From the NCBI GenBank assembly GCA_023159155.1, contig JAJNNX010000022.1:1-64000 (forward strand): a DNA stretch of 64,000 nucleotides, read 5' to 3'. A model generated the notes under the pieces. The model had not been told where the DNA came from. It searched no databases and saw only the letters and a list, made by a program, of their open reading frames with translations. A program made the position numbers and the translations under genes. This DNA comes from Ustulina deusta (Eukaryota; Ascomycota; Sordariomycetes; Xylariales; Xylariaceae). Shown here in pieces: positions 1-13,900 of this stretch (its first letter is position 1; each line of letters begins with the position of its first letter).

Positions 1-113
1 TATTTATTTTATAAATTCTAACTTTTTTTTTTTTTTTTTTTTTAATTTAAAATCTTTATTTATAATATTAATAAACTAGCTATAAAAACTTTATTTAATT
101 AATTATAATACTA
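1..113. repeat. Terminal-repeat copy A (partial)
   Basis: The distal half of the about 230-bp repeat, cut by the window start. It contains the poly-T tract (22-44) and the ending AATTATAATACT. The internal element sequence follows at once (TTAAGCTTACTAATTATT), the same junction as at 6371 and 10943. Confidence 0.6.
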
Positions 114-3100
114 TTTTAAGCTTACTAATTATTTATTAATAAATATTTAATAAATATATATTTTTTATTTTATTATAATTAATAAAATATAAATAATTTT
201 TTTAATTATATATTTAATATAAAAGATTATATATTTTATAATATAAATTTAACTTAATATAATTTTAATAAAATTTTGAATTTTTTAATATATTTATTTT
301 AATATTTTTAAAAATAACTATAATTTAATAATAAAAAATATATTTAAAAATATTAATTTTAAATTTTTTAGTTTTATTATTTATTTATTTTTTATTTTAT
401 TAATTTATTTTTAATATTTTAAACTTTATTTATATTAAAAAAGCTAAAATATAAAAACTAATTTTAATAAATTCATAAAAAAATAAAACTTTATTTAATA
501 ATTAGGTTTATAAACTAATAAAAAGCTAAATAAAAATATTATTATATTTTAAATTAAAAATAACTAATTTTAATATATTATAACCTAATTAAAAAATATA
601 CTAAAAAATTAATAAAACTATATTTTATTTAATTAAAAAACTATTTAATAATATGATTAAAATAATTTAAATTTTATATATATAAAACTAATAAAAATAT
701 TAATTTATTAAATTATAACAAAAATATAAATTATAGAACTATTTTTATATAAACTTAAAAAAAATTTATATAAAGTTTTTATAAATTTAAATATTTTTAT
801 AAATTATTTATTAATATATAAAATTAAATAAGCTTATAAAAATTATTAATAAATTAAACTTTTAATAAACTTATTTATTAAGTTTTAGTTAATTTTAAAC
901 ATTTTAAAATATTTATTTCAAAATAATTAAAAAAAAATATTAATTATAAAAAAAAAAAAAGCTTATTAAAATAATAAAACTTATTTTATTTATAATAAAA
1001 AAGAATATTTATTAATTAACTATTTTAATTAAAGCTTAAAATTTTAATGTTTAATTAGCTAAAAAAATCTATAATAAAATAGTTTTAATAATTTATTAAT
1101 TTAAAAAATAAATAAAACTAATAAAAGTTTTTTTATTAGTTTTTTTATTTATTTTAATTAAAATATATAACTAAAATAAATTAATTATTTTTAAAATATT
1201 TATTTAATTATAAATTAATAATATTAAAATAAAAATTTTAGTTTTATATAATATTAAAACTTATATTTTTTTAATAATTAATTATAAATTTGTATAATAA
1301 TTAAATAATAATTAAAAAAAAAATAGTTTATTTAGCTAAACTTTAAAAGTTTTATAACTATTAAAGCAAAATAGTTAGTAAAATTTATAAATATTTAATA
1401 TATATTATAAAAATTAATAATTAATAATTTAAAAATTAAATATTTCAAATTATTAATTTTAGTTATAATATTATTATTAATATTAAATAATTAATAAAAT
1501 AAAATATTTTATTTTTATTAATAATTATAATTAAACTTTTTAGCTATAAATAATAAAATATAAACCTAAAAATATAAAAAAATATTAAAAAAATATTATT
1601 AAATATTAAAATAATTTTTTAAAAATAAAATAATTATTTTAGCAATAACTAAAACTAAAAAAATATAAAAAAGATTTAGGATTTTTAAACTTAAAACAAA
1701 AAAGTTTATATAATAATTTTAAACAAAAAAACTAAACTATTATTAAAAAATTATATAAGATTTTTAAAATTATTTTTATTAAAATAAATAAAAATAATTA
1801 GCTAAAAAAACTTTAAAAAAATTTATTATAATTAAGTTTATAATAATTAAAAATAATTAATATTTTATAAAAAAATAAATTTAAATTAAGTAAATAAAAC
1901 TATAAAAACTTTTAATAATAAAACTAATTTTATTTTAAAAAAAAAAAAACTTTAAATATATAAAATTAATATTAAATTTTTGTTTTTTTAATTATTATAT
2001 TTAAAAAGATTTTTTGTTAAAAAAAAATGTAAAATTTTATTATTATTATAACTAAATTTTAATATAGTACTAAAACTTAATAATAAAAAATATATTTTTA
2101 AGTTTTATTAATATTAATTATTTATATAATTTATTTTATTTAAAAAAAAGTTTATAAATAAACTATTAATTATAAATTTTATTAAATAAAATATAAACTT
2201 AAATATTATTTTTATTTTATTTATATTTAAATTTAAATTAATTATTAATAAAAAAATATATATTATTATTTTTTTTTAAATTTGCAAAAAAATATTTTAA
2301 TAAAAAGTTTATTATTTAGTCTAAAAATAAACACCTGTTTAGTAATAAGTTTTTATTAATATATAAATCTAAAAACTTTTAAATAAATTTATAAGTATTT
2401 ATATAAATAATATTAAACTTATTATAAAAAAATAATTTATTGCTTATATTAAACTAAATATAAAAAAAATATTAAAAAGTTTTGTTTTAATATATTTATT
2501 ATTAATTATATAAAAATAGTTATAAAAGCTAAAATAAAAATAAAAATTAATTTTATAAAAGTTTAAGCAATTTTAAAAATATTAAATTAATGTAGTTATT
2601 TTTTAAGCGTTATAATTATATTTATATATTTATTTATTATATTAATAAAATTGCTACTTTTTCAAATTAATTATTAAAAAAAAATAAGCTATTTATAATA
2701 AAACTAAAATAAAAATAAACTTTTAAACATATAAAACTACTAATATATAAAATATTTATTTTAGTTTTTTTTAAGCTTAGCTAACTAATACAAATAAATA
2801 AAAATTTATTTAATAATAATAAAAAAATATAATATAAAAACTTATAAAATATTTTTTTTAAAATAATAATATTAATTAATAAATTTATTTAATTTAAAAC
2901 TATAAATTTTTAATAATAATATAAATTTCAAAATATTATTATTTAAAATTTTTTAAAACTAAATTTTTTATAATAATTAATTATTAAGCTTTATTATATT
3001 TTTTAAATAAATAGATTTTATTAATATAATAAATATATTAAACTAATTTTTTATTAAATTTTAATATTATTTTTTAATACTAACTAAAATAAAAAATATA

Positions 3101-4608
3101 ATAGTTAATGTTTTATTAAAAAAAAAAAAAAAATTTAATAATATTAGTTCTATTTAATAAAATATTAAGTTTTATATTAATTATAGATTTTTTTTTTAAT
3201 ATTTTTTAAAAAGTTAACTTAATAAACCTAATTAAACAAAAAAACTAGCTATAAAATTTAAGAAATAAAACAAAAAACTATATATATTTAAAATTATTTT
3301 AAATAAAATTATTTTTTTAATATAATTTTAATTTAAAAAACTTATATATTTTTAATTATTATATATTAAAATTAATATAAAATATTATTAGTTTTATTTA
3401 AAATATAATTATAAATAATATATATATAATTATTATAACTATAAAAAAAACAAAATATTATAAAACAAAACTTTTAGCTTTGTTTATTTATTATTTATGC
3501 TAGCTATAATATAACAATATATAATAATAAATAATAAAATTATATTATTTAATTAATAAAATTATAACTATATATAAATATTATAAATAAGTTTAGCTAT
3601 TTAATTATAATTTTATTTAGCAAAAAAATAAATATTATAAAGATTTCTATAAATTTTTTAATATATTAAATAATACAAAATTATTTATTTTAAATTATAG
3701 CAATATTAAATAGTTTTATAAACATTAAGTACTACTTTAATAATATTTACTACTTTTAAACTTAAAAATAATAAAATTAATTAATTAAAAACTAAACTAT
3801 AACTTTATTTTATATTAATAAATATTAAAACAATTAAAATATAAACTTCTTAATATAAATATTAATAAAACTATGTAATAAATTTAATATTAAGCAATAA
3901 ACGTTTAAATTAGTTTGCTAAACTTAAAATATTAAAAAAAAAATTATATAATAGCAACTTTTATATAAAAAACAATACAAGCTATAAGCTAATAAAACAA
4001 TACTTAATAAATTTTAAATAAAAAACAAAAATTAAAAAAGAAAAAAAGCTTTGTGACATAAGCAATAAATACTAAACTAAACTTTTAATTAATTAGGACC
4101 TTTTAAAATCTTAAAAAAATAAAAATTTAATTATATTTTTAATTTGTTTAATTTTTTATAAAACAAAAACCTTATTTTATACTAACTAATTATAAAAAAT
4201 AAATAATAACCTTTTATTTTAATAAATCTAATTATTACTTTTAGCTAAAAATATTAATAATAAAACAGAATTTAAAATTAAACAAATCAAATAATTAAAA
4301 ATATACTAAAAAAACAAAAAGCTATAATATTAAATTGCTTAAAAAGCTATAATCTTAATAAATATTTAATATATAGCTTAAAATTTTAAAAATATACTAA
4401 TTAAGCTTAACTAATTTATAAAACTTATAAAAAAAACTTTAAATTTTTTATAAATTATAAAATAAATATATATAATAGCAACTAATAATTTATAAACAAT
4501 TAAAAAATAATAATAATAATATAAATATAAAAAACTATATAAACTTAATATTATTAATAATTTTAAATTAAAACTATATTTAAACTTTAGTTTTTAAAAA
4601 AAAATAAT

Positions 4609-4843
4609 ATAATAGTTAGTATAGTTTTAGCAAAACTTATAAAAACTCTAGACCTATATAACAATAAAATAAAAAATCTATATATAAACTAACCTATAAT
4701 TTTATAGCTATATATATAAAATCTATATCTACCTACTTTATAAACTTTAATTATTTTCTTTCTTTTGTTTTTTAAAGCTTAAAGTCTTTATTTATAATAT
4801 TAATAAACTAGCTATAAAGCTTTACTTAACTAATTATAACACT
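4609..4843. repeat. Terminal-repeat copy B
   Basis: The copy starts at AGTTAGTATAG, passes through a TCTATATATAAACTAACC segment and a T-rich tract, and ends ACTAATTATAACACT. It is followed by a second copy of the element's end (4844-5330), which repeats about 4090-4608, and then by copy C. Read on the minus strand it begins TGTTATAA, as LTRs often do. Confidence 0.6.
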
Positions 4844-5330
4844 TTATTAAATTAAAATTTTAATTAGTTAGACTTTTTAAAATTTTTTAAAAATAAAAAT
4901 TTAGTTATATCTTTAATTTATTTAACTTTTATAAAATAAAAATTTTGTTTTATACTAACTAATTATAAAAAATATTAATAATAAAATAAAATTTAACATT
5001 AAACAAATTAAATAATTAAAAGTATATAAAAAACAAAAAACTATAATATTAGGTTGCTTAAAAAAGCTATAATTTTAATAATATTTAATATATAGCTTAA
5101 AATTTTAAAAATATACTAATTAAACTTAATTAATTTTATAAAACTTATAAAAAAACTTTTAAATTTTTTATAAAATTATAAAAATAAATATATATAATAA
5201 TAACTAACAAATTTATAAACAATTATAAAATAATAATAAAGTATATAATATAAAAAACTATATAAACTTAATATTATTAGTAATTTAAATTAAAACTATA
5301 TTTAAATTTTTAGTTTTAAAAAGAAGTAAT

Positions 5331-5562
5331 ATAATAGTTAGTATAGTTTTAGCAAGACTTGCAAGAACTTTAGATTTATATAGCAATAAAATAAGAAATC
5401 TATGCACGGATTAACCTATAACTTTATAGCTATATATATAGAGTCTATATTTACCTACTTTATAAACTTTGAATTTTTTTTTTTTTTTTTTTTTTTAGCT
5501 TAGAGTCTTTGTCTATAGTATTAATAAACTAGCTATAGAAGCTTTACTCGACTGATTATAAC
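5331..5562. repeat. Terminal-repeat copy C
   Basis: One of the two least mutated copies, together with that at 10711. It keeps GCAAGACTTGCAAGAAC and TCTATGCACGGATTAACC, showing that the ancestral repeat was not AT-only. A poly-T tract of about 22 bases lies at 5474-5495. The copy ends CTGATTATAACA. Confidence 0.65.
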
Positions 5563-6180
5563 AATATTTAGGTCTGCTTTAATATTAAAATAAAAATAAA
5601 TAAAAGTTTTTATATTAAAATTTTATTATTAGGCCTGCTTTATACTAAAAAATATTAAAAGTTGTTTTTAATATATTTATAAATAAATAAAAATATTTAT
5701 AATTTATATTTATTAAAAAATAAATTTTATTAAAATTATTTAGTAAATTATATTATTATTTAAAGTTTTATTTTATAAATATAAAAAAAATATAAAACAT
5801 ATATATTTAAAATATAAAAAATAAGCTTTATATATATATAAAAATCAATTTTTTTTAAAGAAATTACTAATAAATAAAAGCTTAAGTAGTATAAAATTTG
5901 TTTAATTTTATAGTAAAAAAAGCGTAGTTTTTTAAATATTTTAAATATAATTTGATTAGTTTTAATTAGTTTTATTATTAATAATTAAACTTACATAGAA
6001 TTATATTAATTTTAATTTTAAACATTTTAAAATATATATTTTTACTATTTTTTTTATTTAATATAAACTTAATATATTATAAAATTAATTATATTTTTAA
6101 TAAACTATTTATATATAGTTTTATTAAACTAAAAAAAACTATGAATATAAAATTATTTAAATAATATATAATATATATAT

Positions 6181-6370
6181 AATAATTAATATAGTTTTAG
6201 CAAAACTTATAAAAACTCTAGACCTATATAGTAATAAAATAAAAAGTCTATATATAAACTAACTTATAATTTTATAGCTATATATATAAAGTTTATATTT
6301 ATTTATTTTATAAATTTTGATTTTAATTTTTTTTTTTTTTTTTAGCTTAAAGGTTTTATTTATAATATTA
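6181..6370. repeat. Terminal-repeat copy D (truncated)
   Basis: This matches copies B and C up to the segment after the poly-T tract, then jumps about 50 bases early into the internal element sequence (CTTTAAGTTTATTAATTATT). The truncation marks a deletion or recombination junction between repeat and element body. Confidence 0.55.
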
Positions 6371-7577
6371 CTTTAAGTTTATTAATTATTTATTAATAAA
6401 TATTTAATAAATATATATTTTTTATTTTATTATAATTAATAAAATATAAAAAAAACTTTTTTTTAATTATATATTTAATATAAAAAACTATCTATTTTAT
6501 AATATAAACTTAATTTTAATATAACTTTAAAAAAACTTTAAATTTTTATATTATTTAAAAATTAATTATTTATAAAAAACTTAATTTTAAATATTTTAAA
6601 TTTATTTTTAGTTTTTAAACAATTAAAATAATTTTAGCTATTAAGTATAACTAGTTTATTATTTTTAAATAATTTTAAAAAAAGAATTTTTATAAAAAAA
6701 AAAAACTTTATATTAAACTTTTTTATAAATATTTTAAACAAACTAATAGTTAAAAAAAATCTGAAAAAAACCAAAAAATTAAAACTCAAAAAAATAAAAT
6801 CTAAACTAAAACTAAAACAATTTAAAATAAATAATATATTTAAATATATATTAAAAAATATTAGAACTATATAAGTTTATAACTTTATATTAGTTTTAAT
6901 AGAATTTTTTTAATAAATAAAAAAATAAAACATTAGTTTTTTATTATATTTATTTTAATATTTTTAAAAAATAATTATAATTTAATAATAAAAGATATAT
7001 TTAAAAATATTAATTTAAACTTTTTAGTTTTATTACTTTATTTATTTTTTATTTTATTAGTTTATTTTTTAGTATTTTAAACCTTATTTATATTAAAAAA
7101 GCTAAAATAGAAAAAATTAATTCTAGTAAGTTTATAAAAAATAAAAAATAATTTAATAATTAGGTTTATAAATTAATAAAAAAGTTAAATAAAAATATTA
7201 CTATTTTTTAAACTAAAAATAACTAATTTTAATATATTATAAACTAATTAAAAGATTATTTAATAATATTACTAAAATAATCTAAGTTTTATTAATAGTT
7301 TATTATAATTTTAATTAAATAGTTATTATATATAAAATAGTTTAAGTTTATATATATAAAACTAATAAAAATATTAACTAGCTAAATTATAATAAAAATA
7401 TAAATTATAGGACTATTTTTATATAAATTTAAATATTTTTTATAAATTATTTATTAATAAAATTATTAAATTAATATATAATATTAAACAAACTTATAAA
7501 AACTACTAATAAACTAAACTTATAAGCTTAACTAAATAAAAATCTAATTTAAATAATTAAATTTTTAATAAACTTAT
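6371..7577. mobile_element. Partial element body, second copy
   Basis: Colinear with 114-900 and with 10943-12230, including the tracts around TATTTTTTATTTTATTATAAT and TTTTTAATAAACTTATT. The match stops at 7577, where unrelated, GC-richer sequence begins. This looks like an older element copy interrupted by, or recombined with, a second element. Confidence 0.5.
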
Positions 7578-7690
7578 TACGGACCAACAAGGGGAACGGA
7601 CTATTAGCAGACCAAAAGAAGGCACCTAAAAAGTGGGGGACTAGGCCGGGCTAGGTAAAGGACCACAAAGCCAGGTATAAGTTATATAAC

Positions 7691-7816
7691 AAGTCACCTA
7701 GTCACCCGAATTACCTAGATCACTACAGAAATAATTATAGTAATCGCAGTAATAAGTCACTTAGTCACCCGGGTTACCTAGATTACTACAGGAGTAATTA
7801 TAATAATTGCAGTAAT
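7691..7816 (+). repeat. 63-bp coding tandem repeat, two units
   Basis: Two adjacent 63-bp units (7691-7753 and 7754-7816) differ at several mostly C/T and G/A positions. The length is exactly 21 codons. In frame both start K-S-x-S-H-P-x-Y-L-D and continue with an Asn/Tyr-rich stretch, so the duplication kept a reading frame. Confidence 0.75.
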
Positions 7817-8918
7817 TAAAATAAAAAAAGTTATTAAAATAAAAATAAAAATAGCTATAAAGTTATAAATATATTTATTATATTTTATAGTTAAATAGTT
7901 CTTTTTTTACTATTTAATCTAAGTATATAGTTAGTTTTTAGAATTAGTTATATAAAAGTTTATTTTTTAATAAATATTACAAAAAAATCAGATCTATTAT
8001 AACTTTGACTTTTTATTAAACAAACTTATATTATTATAATACTATAGCAAACTATTATATTAGTTTATTTAATATAGCAAAGTTATTATATTTCAAATAA
8101 TTATTGTTTAGTTAATGTTTAAATAAACCTATTTAATTACTAATATAAAATAGTTTTTATAAAATTAATTTTAAAACAAGTATAATAATTATTTAATTTA
8201 AATAAAATAATAAATAATTTAAACATTAAATAAACATAACTAATAAACTAAAAAAATATAAGCTTATATAACTAATAAAGTTTAATAAAAACTTAAAGCA
8301 ACTTATAAGATTTATAATATAAGTTAAAATATATATTTAATATTATAACAAAAATTTTATAAAAAAAAAAAAAAGTATAATATATAATAGAATATTTTAT
8401 TAGAAACGCTTTAAAATAATTTAAACTTATAATAAAAAACTATATAAAATAAAAAAAGTTAAATTGTAATAATAATATAAACATAGTATTTAAAAATATT
8501 ATAAAGGTTAAAATAGTATTAATAAATATATAAAAAAATTTTAAAAAAAAATACTAAGCTAAATAAAAACTTATAATAATATATTAAAAAATATATATAT
8601 AAATATATAGCTAAATTTAAAAAAGTTCTAATATAAACTTTATAAATAAACGTTAATACGCTAATAATAATATTTTATAATAAACTAAAAAAGTTAGTTT
8701 AAAATAAGTTATATATAAATAAAAAACTAAAGAAATTTAAAAACTATATTATTTAAGCTATTAAGATTAATAACTAATTTTATAAATAATAATAAAATAT
8801 GTTTTATTTAATAAATATTAAAAAGTAATAAATATTAAAATTAATAGCTACAAGGACCTATATAAAACCTATAGAACTTAATATAACTAATAAAAATAAA
8901 AACGAAACCAAAATTAAG

Positions 8919-8960
8919 TATTATAACTATAATTAAAAAAAGTATTCTTTTTAAAACTAT
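8919..8960 (+). pseudogene. Possible mutated CCHC zinc knuckle
   Basis: Codons at 8919, 8928, 8943 and 8958 are all TAT, giving spacing 2, 4 and 4 between the positions. Each TAT differs from TGT (Cys) by G to A or from CAT (His) by C to T, the two RIP changes. A Lys codon precedes, as in many retroviral-type knuckles. In such AT-rich DNA a chance match is possible. Confidence 0.35.
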
Positions 8961-10710
8961 AACAAACTATAAAAAGAATAGAAATATAAAAATATAAAAT
9001 AAGCTAAAGCTATAATAATAATAATAATTACTATAAATAAAAAAATATTTAATATATTTAAATTTATGAAAAATATGCTTAAACTATTTATATATAAAAA
9101 AGTTTTAATAAGCTATAAAATAAAAATATATATATTATAAAAACTTAAAAAGATTTATATAGTATAATAATAAAATAGTAAGATTATTAGAAAAATTCAC
9201 TATAAATAGATATATAATTAATTAAACTAAGCGTTTTGATATATATTAATATAGAAATGATAAAATTTGTTTATTTTATTTTATTAGTAAAAGATTAGGA
9301 AAAACAAAACAAAATAAATATTTAAGTAATGTAAAAAATAATTATAATATATATTTAGTTTATAATAACTATAAAAATAATAAATACTTAAATAAAAATA
9401 TATATTATTTAGATTATTTAAATATAATATAATTATAAAAAACAAAAACTAAAAGTTATATTTAATATAAAAACAAATATAAATATAATATTTATAACTA
9501 AAAAAATATAATTAATATAAAATTGTTATTAATAAATAATAGCTTAATAAAAATCTAAATTATAAAAGATTAGCTAAAAAATAATAAATATTTAAAATAA
9601 ATTAAAAATTATATTTATAAAAAATATAATTAAATAATATAATATTTAAATTAATTTAAAAAAATATTACTAAACTAAAAATTAATAAAAATTAATAAAA
9701 AAAGAAAGTTCTATAATATAAATTATTTTATATTAAAAATAAAACTAGATTATTAAATATAAAAATTTTTAAATAAACTATAAAAATTAAATAATATAAT
9801 TTTAGTAGGAGCTAGAACAAATATATTAAAAAATCTAAAAATAATAATAAAATTTATTTTAAAAAGTTATTATTATAATAGTATTATAAAAAAACAAAAA
9901 AGAAATTTAGTATTAAAAAGAAATAAAAAATATAATATAGTTTTATAAATATATTATATAATAAATAAAATTAAAAATATATAGTTTTTAAAATAAATTA
10001 AATAAAAAATACTAGATAAGTTATATTTAAAAAAAATATTAAAAAGTTAGTATTAATTTATTATAATTTTTAGAAATTTATTATATTTAAACAAAATTTA
10101 TATTAATTTTTAAAATATATATTAATAATATATACTAATATTATATTATAAAAAAAGTATAAATATTATAAAAAATTTATAATATATATTATTAATAAAA
10201 AAAACAAAAAATAATATTAAAAAAATAAAAATTAATAATTATTAAAAAAAACAAACTAATAAAATAATATATAATAAAAAAACAAGTTATAACAATAAAC
10301 TAAATTAAGCATAAATTAAATATATAAAATATAAAATATAAAAAATAATAATAAATAATTATAAAAAATTAATAATTAATTTAATTTATTAAAAAAATAT
10401 TTATAAATATTAAAGTTTAAATAAGTTTTATTTTATTATAAATTATTAAAAGTTTAAAAATATTTATAAAATTTAAAAATAAGCTTTATTTATTTATAAT
10501 TATTAATAAAAAAAAAACTATAAAAAGTTTTTTTAATGTTTTAAAATATAAAAAAATATTATATTATAATATAATGTTAAAAGTATTGTAGTTATAAATA
10601 AGTAATTTTAAAATAAATTAAAATATAGGCTAATTTTAATGAAATATATTAAAAAAACTAAAAAAAAGAAAATTAAATAAATTTAAAAAAATAAAGTTTA
10701 TAATATATAT

Positions 10711-10942
10711 ATAATAGTTAATATAGTCTTAGCAAGACCTGCAAGGATTCTAGACCCACATAGCAATAAAATAGGAAGTCTATGCACGGACTAACTTATA
10801 ACTTTGCAGCTATATATATAGAGTTTATATCTACCTACCTTATAAACTCTAACTTTTTTTTTTTTTTTTTTTTTAGTTTAAAATTTTTATTTATAGTATT
10901 AATAAACTAGCTATAAAAGTTTTATTTAACTAATTATAACAC
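10711..10942. repeat. Terminal-repeat copy E
   Basis: The best preserved copy together with C: AGCAAGACCTGCAAGGATTC, CTAGACCCACATAGCAATAA and GTCTATGCACGGACTAAC survive. It has a poly-T tract (about 10855-10874) and ends AATTATAACACT. Confidence 0.65.
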
Positions 10943-13900
10943 TACTTTAAGCTTATTAATTATTTATTAATAAATATTTAATAAATATATTTATTTTATT
11001 TTATTATAATTAGCAAAATATAAATAAACTTTTTTTTTTAATTATATATTTAATATAAAAAATTATATATTTTATAATATAAACCTAACTTTAATATAAT
11101 TTTGATAAAACTTTTAATTTTTATATTATTTAAAATTTCATAATTTATAAAAAACTTAAGTTTAAATATTTTTATTTTATTTTTAGTTCTTAAATAATTA
11201 AAACAATTATAATTTTTAAATATAGCTAGTTTTTTATTATTAAATAATCTTAAAAAAAAAATTTTATAAAAAAAAAATTTAAATATTAAACTTTTTTATA
11301 AATGTTTTTAATAAACTAATATTTAAAAAAAAATTCTAAAAAAAAAAAATTTTAAAACTTAAAAAAGTAAAATCTAAACTAGAACTAAAATAATTTAAAA
11401 TAAATAATATATTTAGAAATATATTAATAAATATTATAGCTATATAAGCTTATAATTTTATATTAGTTTTAATAAAACTTTTTTAATAAATAAAAAAAAT
11501 AAAGCATTAATTTTTTAATATATTTATTTTAATATTTTTAAAAAATAATTATAATTTAATAATAAAAAATATATTTAAAAATATTAATTTTAAACTTTTA
11601 AGTTTTGCTATTTTATTTATTCTTTATTTTATTACTTTATTTTTTAGCGCTTTAAACTTTATTTACGCTAAAAAAGCTAAAATATAAAAAATAAAGCTTT
11701 ATTTAATAACTAGGTTTATAAATTAATAAAAAAACTAAATAAAAATATTATTATATTTTAAACTAAAAATAGCTAATTTTAATATATTAAAAACTAATTA
11801 AAAGAATATATTAAAAAATTAAGAAAAATATAATTTTATTTAATTAAAAAATTATTTAGTAATATTATTAAACTAATTAAGTTTTATTAATAATTTATTA
11901 TAATTTTAATTAAGCAGCTATTATTTATAAAATATTTTAAATTTATATATATAAAACTAATAAAAATATTAATAAGTTTATTTTTATATTTAATAATTTA
12001 ATTTAAAAGTATTAATTTATTAAATTGTAATAAAAATATAAATTATAGGACTATTTTTATATAAACTTAAAAAAAAATCTATATAAAGTTTTTATAAATT
12101 TAAATATTTTTTATAAATTATTTATTAATATATAATATTAAAGAAACTTATAAAAATTATTAATAAATTAAACTTATTAGTTTAATTAAATAAAAATCTA
12201 ATTTAAATAATTAAATTTTTAATAAACTTATTTATTAATTTTTAGCTAATTTTAAAAGTTTTAAAATATTTATATTAAAATAATTAAAATAAACATTAAT
12301 TATATAAATAAATAAAACTTCTTAAAATAATAAAACTTGCTTTATTTATAATAATAAAAATATTTATTAATTAATTATTTTAATTAAAAACTAAAAATTT
12401 TAAATATTTAACTAATAAAAAAAGTTTATAATAAAAATAATTTATAATAAAAATAATTTTAATAGTTTATTTAATTTAAAAATAAATAGAACTAATAAAA
12501 AAATTTTTATTAGTTTTTTTATTTATTTTAGCTAAAATATATAATTAAAACAAATTAATTATTTTTAAAATATTTATTTAATTATAAATTAATAATATTA
12601 AAATAAAAACTTTAGTTTTATATAATATTAAAACTTATATTTTTTTTAATAATTTGCTATAAATTTATATAATAAATTAAATAATAATTAAAAATAAAAA
12701 TAGTTTGTTTAATTAAATTTTAAAAGTTTTATAACTACTAAAATAAAATAATTAATAAAATTTATAAATATTTAATATATATTATAATAATTAAATATTT
12801 TAAATTATTAATTTTAATTATAATATTATTATTAATATTAAATAATTAATAAAATAAAATATTTTAATAAAAACTTAAAAATAATAATTAATCTAATTAA
12901 ATAATTTATTTTTATTAGTTTAATTTTTGCTAATAATTATAATTAAACTTTTTAGTTATAAATAATAAAATATAAACCTAAAAATATAAAAAAATACTAA
13001 TTAATATAACTAAATATTAAAAAAATATTATTAAATATTAAAATCATTATTTTAAAAATAATTAAAACTAAAAAAATATAAAAAAAACTTAAAACTTTTA
13101 AACTTAAAATAAAAAAAATCTATATAATAATTTCTAAAAAAAAAAAAACTAAACTACTATTAAAAAAATTATATAAAACTTTTAGAATTATTTTTATTAA
13201 AATAAATAAAAATAACTAGCTAAAAAAACTTTTAAAAAACTTATTATAATTAAGTTTATAATAATTAAAAATAATTATACTGAACTTTTTAAAAAAAACT
13301 TAAAAATAATTAATATTTTATAAAAAAAATAAATTTAAATTAACTAAATAATATTATAAAAAACTTTTAATAATAAATTAATTTTATTTTTAAAAAAAAA
13401 AACTTTAAATATATAAAATTAATATAAAAGTTTTTATTTTTTTAATTATTATATTTAAAAGAATTTTTTTTAAAAAAAAAATCTAAAACTTTATTATTAT
13501 TATAACTAAAATTTAATATAGTACTAAAATATAATAATAAAAAATATATTTTAAAATTTTATTAATATTAAATATTTATATAGTTTATTTTATTTAAAAA
13601 AAAGGTTATAAATAAACTACTAGTTATAAACTTTATTAAATAAAATATAAATTTAAATATTATTTTTATTTTATTTATATTTAAACTTAAATTAATTAAA
13701 TATAAATTTATAATTAATTATTAATAAAAAAATATATATTTAAAAAATTAAATTATATTAGTTTTAAATATTAATAATATTATATTTAATTATTATAATA
13801 TTATTTATTTTATAAAACTAAATATTATTAAAACTTTTTATTAATTATTATTAATTATAAAATTATTTTATTTTATTTTTTTAAACTTATAAAAAAATAT

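Larger units (their letters stand above)
7578..10710 (+). mobile_element. Decayed retroelement with gag-like remnant
   Basis: This segment differs from the flanking family. Its first 240 bases escaped heavy mutation and read on the plus strand as a basic, Asn/Tyr-rich peptide open except for one TAG (a possible mutated CAG). Further on, 8919-8960 reads TAT..TAT..TAT..TAT with exactly the spacing C-X2-C-X4-H-X4-C if each TAT is a mutated Cys (TGT) or His (CAT) codon. A zinc knuckle after an Asn/Lys-rich linker is typical of gag in copia and gypsy elements. No protease, integrase or reverse transcriptase motif could be read. Assignment as a gag-pol remnant is inference. Confidence 0.45.
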
